DNA from: Methylophaga sp.
GTDB lineage: Bacteria > Pseudomonadota > Gammaproteobacteria > Nitrosococcales > Methylophagaceae
DNA: 6,506 nt
Assembly (NCBI GenBank): GCA_013139345.1
Contig: WTAY01000227.1
Span: forward strand, 1-6,506
Direction: 5' to 3'
The notes under the pieces were generated by a model. The model searched no databases and had not been told where the DNA came from. It worked only from the letters and a program-made list of their open reading frames with translations. The position numbers and the translations under genes are program-made. Position 1 is the first letter of the stretch. Every line of letters starts with the position of its first letter. Below are positions 5,730 through 6,506 of this stretch, piece by piece.

Positions 5730-6506
5730 TCAGCTTCGCTCTAATCGACGTTTAATATTTGCTTGCACGACAAAGTGGTCAATCAGCGGTGCAAAAAGGT
5801 TGGCAAATAAAATGGCTAACATAATGCCTTCAGGGAAGGCGGGATTAATAACGCGAATAACAACGGTCATAAAGCCGATTAATGCACCGTAAATCCAACG
5901 TCCTTTGTTTGTCATGGCCGCAGAGACAGGATCGGTTGCCATAAAGATCATACCGAAAGCAAAACCACCCAAAGTTAAATGCCAATACCAAGGTAGGGCA
6001 AACATAGGGTTGGTATCACTGCCGATCAGATTGAACAATAAACTAGTTGCCACCATGCCAAAGAACACACCAAAGATAATCCGGTATGAGGCGACTCGGG
6101 TATACAGTAAAAATGCTGCACCAAAGAGACAGGCAAGGGTTGAAACTTCACCCATAGAGCCTTGCATGGCACCTAGGAATGTTTGTGTCCATGTGAAGCC
6201 CGCATCTGTAATAGCTTCTAAACCACCTTGAGCACCTAAAGATAGAGGTGTTGCACCTGAAAAACCATCAATCGCTGTCCAAACACCATCACCTGACATT
6301 GAAGCAGGATAGGCAAAGTATAAAAATGCACGGCCTGTTAATGCGGGGTTTAAGAAGTTTTTACCGGTTCCACCAAAGACTTCTTTACCCAATACCACGC
6401 CGAAGATGATGCCCAATGCAACCTGCCATAATGGTGTTGATGCAGGGAGTATCAATGTGTAAAGCATTGAAGTAACTAAGAAACCTTCATTCACTTCATG
6501 ATTACG
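5730..6506 (-). CDS. nqrB: Na+-translocating NADH:quinone oxidoreductase subunit B, C-terminal part (5' end outside window)
   Basis: The last 258 codons of nqrB are present. The frame is open to the window edge, where it encodes RNHEVNEGF, matching the interior of Vibrio NqrB. The GTG at 6494 inside this run is therefore an internal Val codon and not a start. Family length is about 400-415, so about 150 residues are missing. NqrB is the main membrane subunit, carrying covalent FMN and the ubiquinone and Na+ pathways. The flavinylation motif DGFSGAT is visible, with the attached Thr at codon 6251-6249. Further family segments are GKEVFGGTGKNFLNPAL, IGSDTNPMF, FMATDPVSA, NPAFPEG and LAILFANLFAPLIDH. 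About seven hydrophobic helices remain. nqrA and the operon promoter should lie further right. Confidence 0.97.
   Translation of the reverse strand, partial: RNHEVNEGFLVTSMLYTLILPASTPLWQVALGIIFGVVLGKEVFGGTGKNFLNPALTGRAFLYFAYPASMSGDGVWTAIDGFSGATPLSLGAQGGLEAITDAGFTWTQTFLGAMQGSMGEVSTLACLFGAAFLLYTRVASYRIIFGVFFGMVATSLLFNLIGSDTNPMFALPWYWHLTLGGFAFGMIFMATDPVSAAMTNKGRWIYGALIGFMTVVIRVINPAFPEGIMLAILFANLFAPLIDHFVVQANIKRRLERS

Noticed and set aside
5905..6231. Open frame of 108 codons on the + strand inside nqrB
   Set aside because: It lies antisense to a clearly conserved NqrB region, has no recognisable domain and is explained by the codon pattern of the opposite strand.
6492..6494. GTG as the start of nqrB
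   Set aside because: The frame continues upstream to the window edge with conserved NqrB residues (RNHE before VNEGF), so this is an internal Val codon.

Overview
The window looks like chromosomal DNA of a gammaproteobacterium, most likely marine or otherwise sodium-dependent, with modest GC content. The 5S rRNA tail closely resembles the enterobacterial sequence. The Nqr proteins resemble those of Vibrio, residue for residue, at their cofactor sites. I cannot name the genus from sequence alone.

Layout: the left end (1-72, + strand) is the 3' part of a 5S rRNA gene, followed by a clean intrinsic terminator (83-119) that closes an rRNA operon. Next comes about 400 bp without a recognisable gene. 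It carries a nested palindrome (142-192) and a small mobile-looking palindromic repeat containing the ATTCCC-N8-GGGAAT core (392-459). Everything to the right is encoded on the minus strand and converges on the rRNA operon. In transcription order (right to left) the genes are nqrB (3' part only), nqrC, nqrD, nqrE, nqrF, nqrM, a two-CBS-domain protein, and a secreted PQQ-dependent sugar dehydrogenase.

Function: nqrB-F encode most of the Na+-translocating NADH:quinone oxidoreductase. NqrF takes electrons from NADH (FAD, 2Fe-2S). The NqrD/E pair carries a membrane Fe-S site, and NqrC and NqrB carry covalent FMN. The sodium gradient is generated across the inner membrane. NqrM is the maturation factor that supplies iron to the NqrD/E site. 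These genes are packed with gaps of 0-4 nt or 1-nt overlaps, so they form one translationally coupled operon. The flavin transferase gene apbE, often found between nqrF and nqrM, is absent there. The CBS protein follows nqrM after 13 nt and is probably co-transcribed; its role is unknown. The sugar dehydrogenase is a periplasmic PQQ enzyme that could feed electrons to the respiratory chain.

The least expected structure is a perfect 14-bp inverted repeat (1639-1682). It covers the ribosome binding site of the sugar dehydrogenase and would mask it in the mRNA. I see no wholly new multi-gene system. Most of the window is a well-known respiratory operon, and the observations worth a second look are regulatory or organisational.
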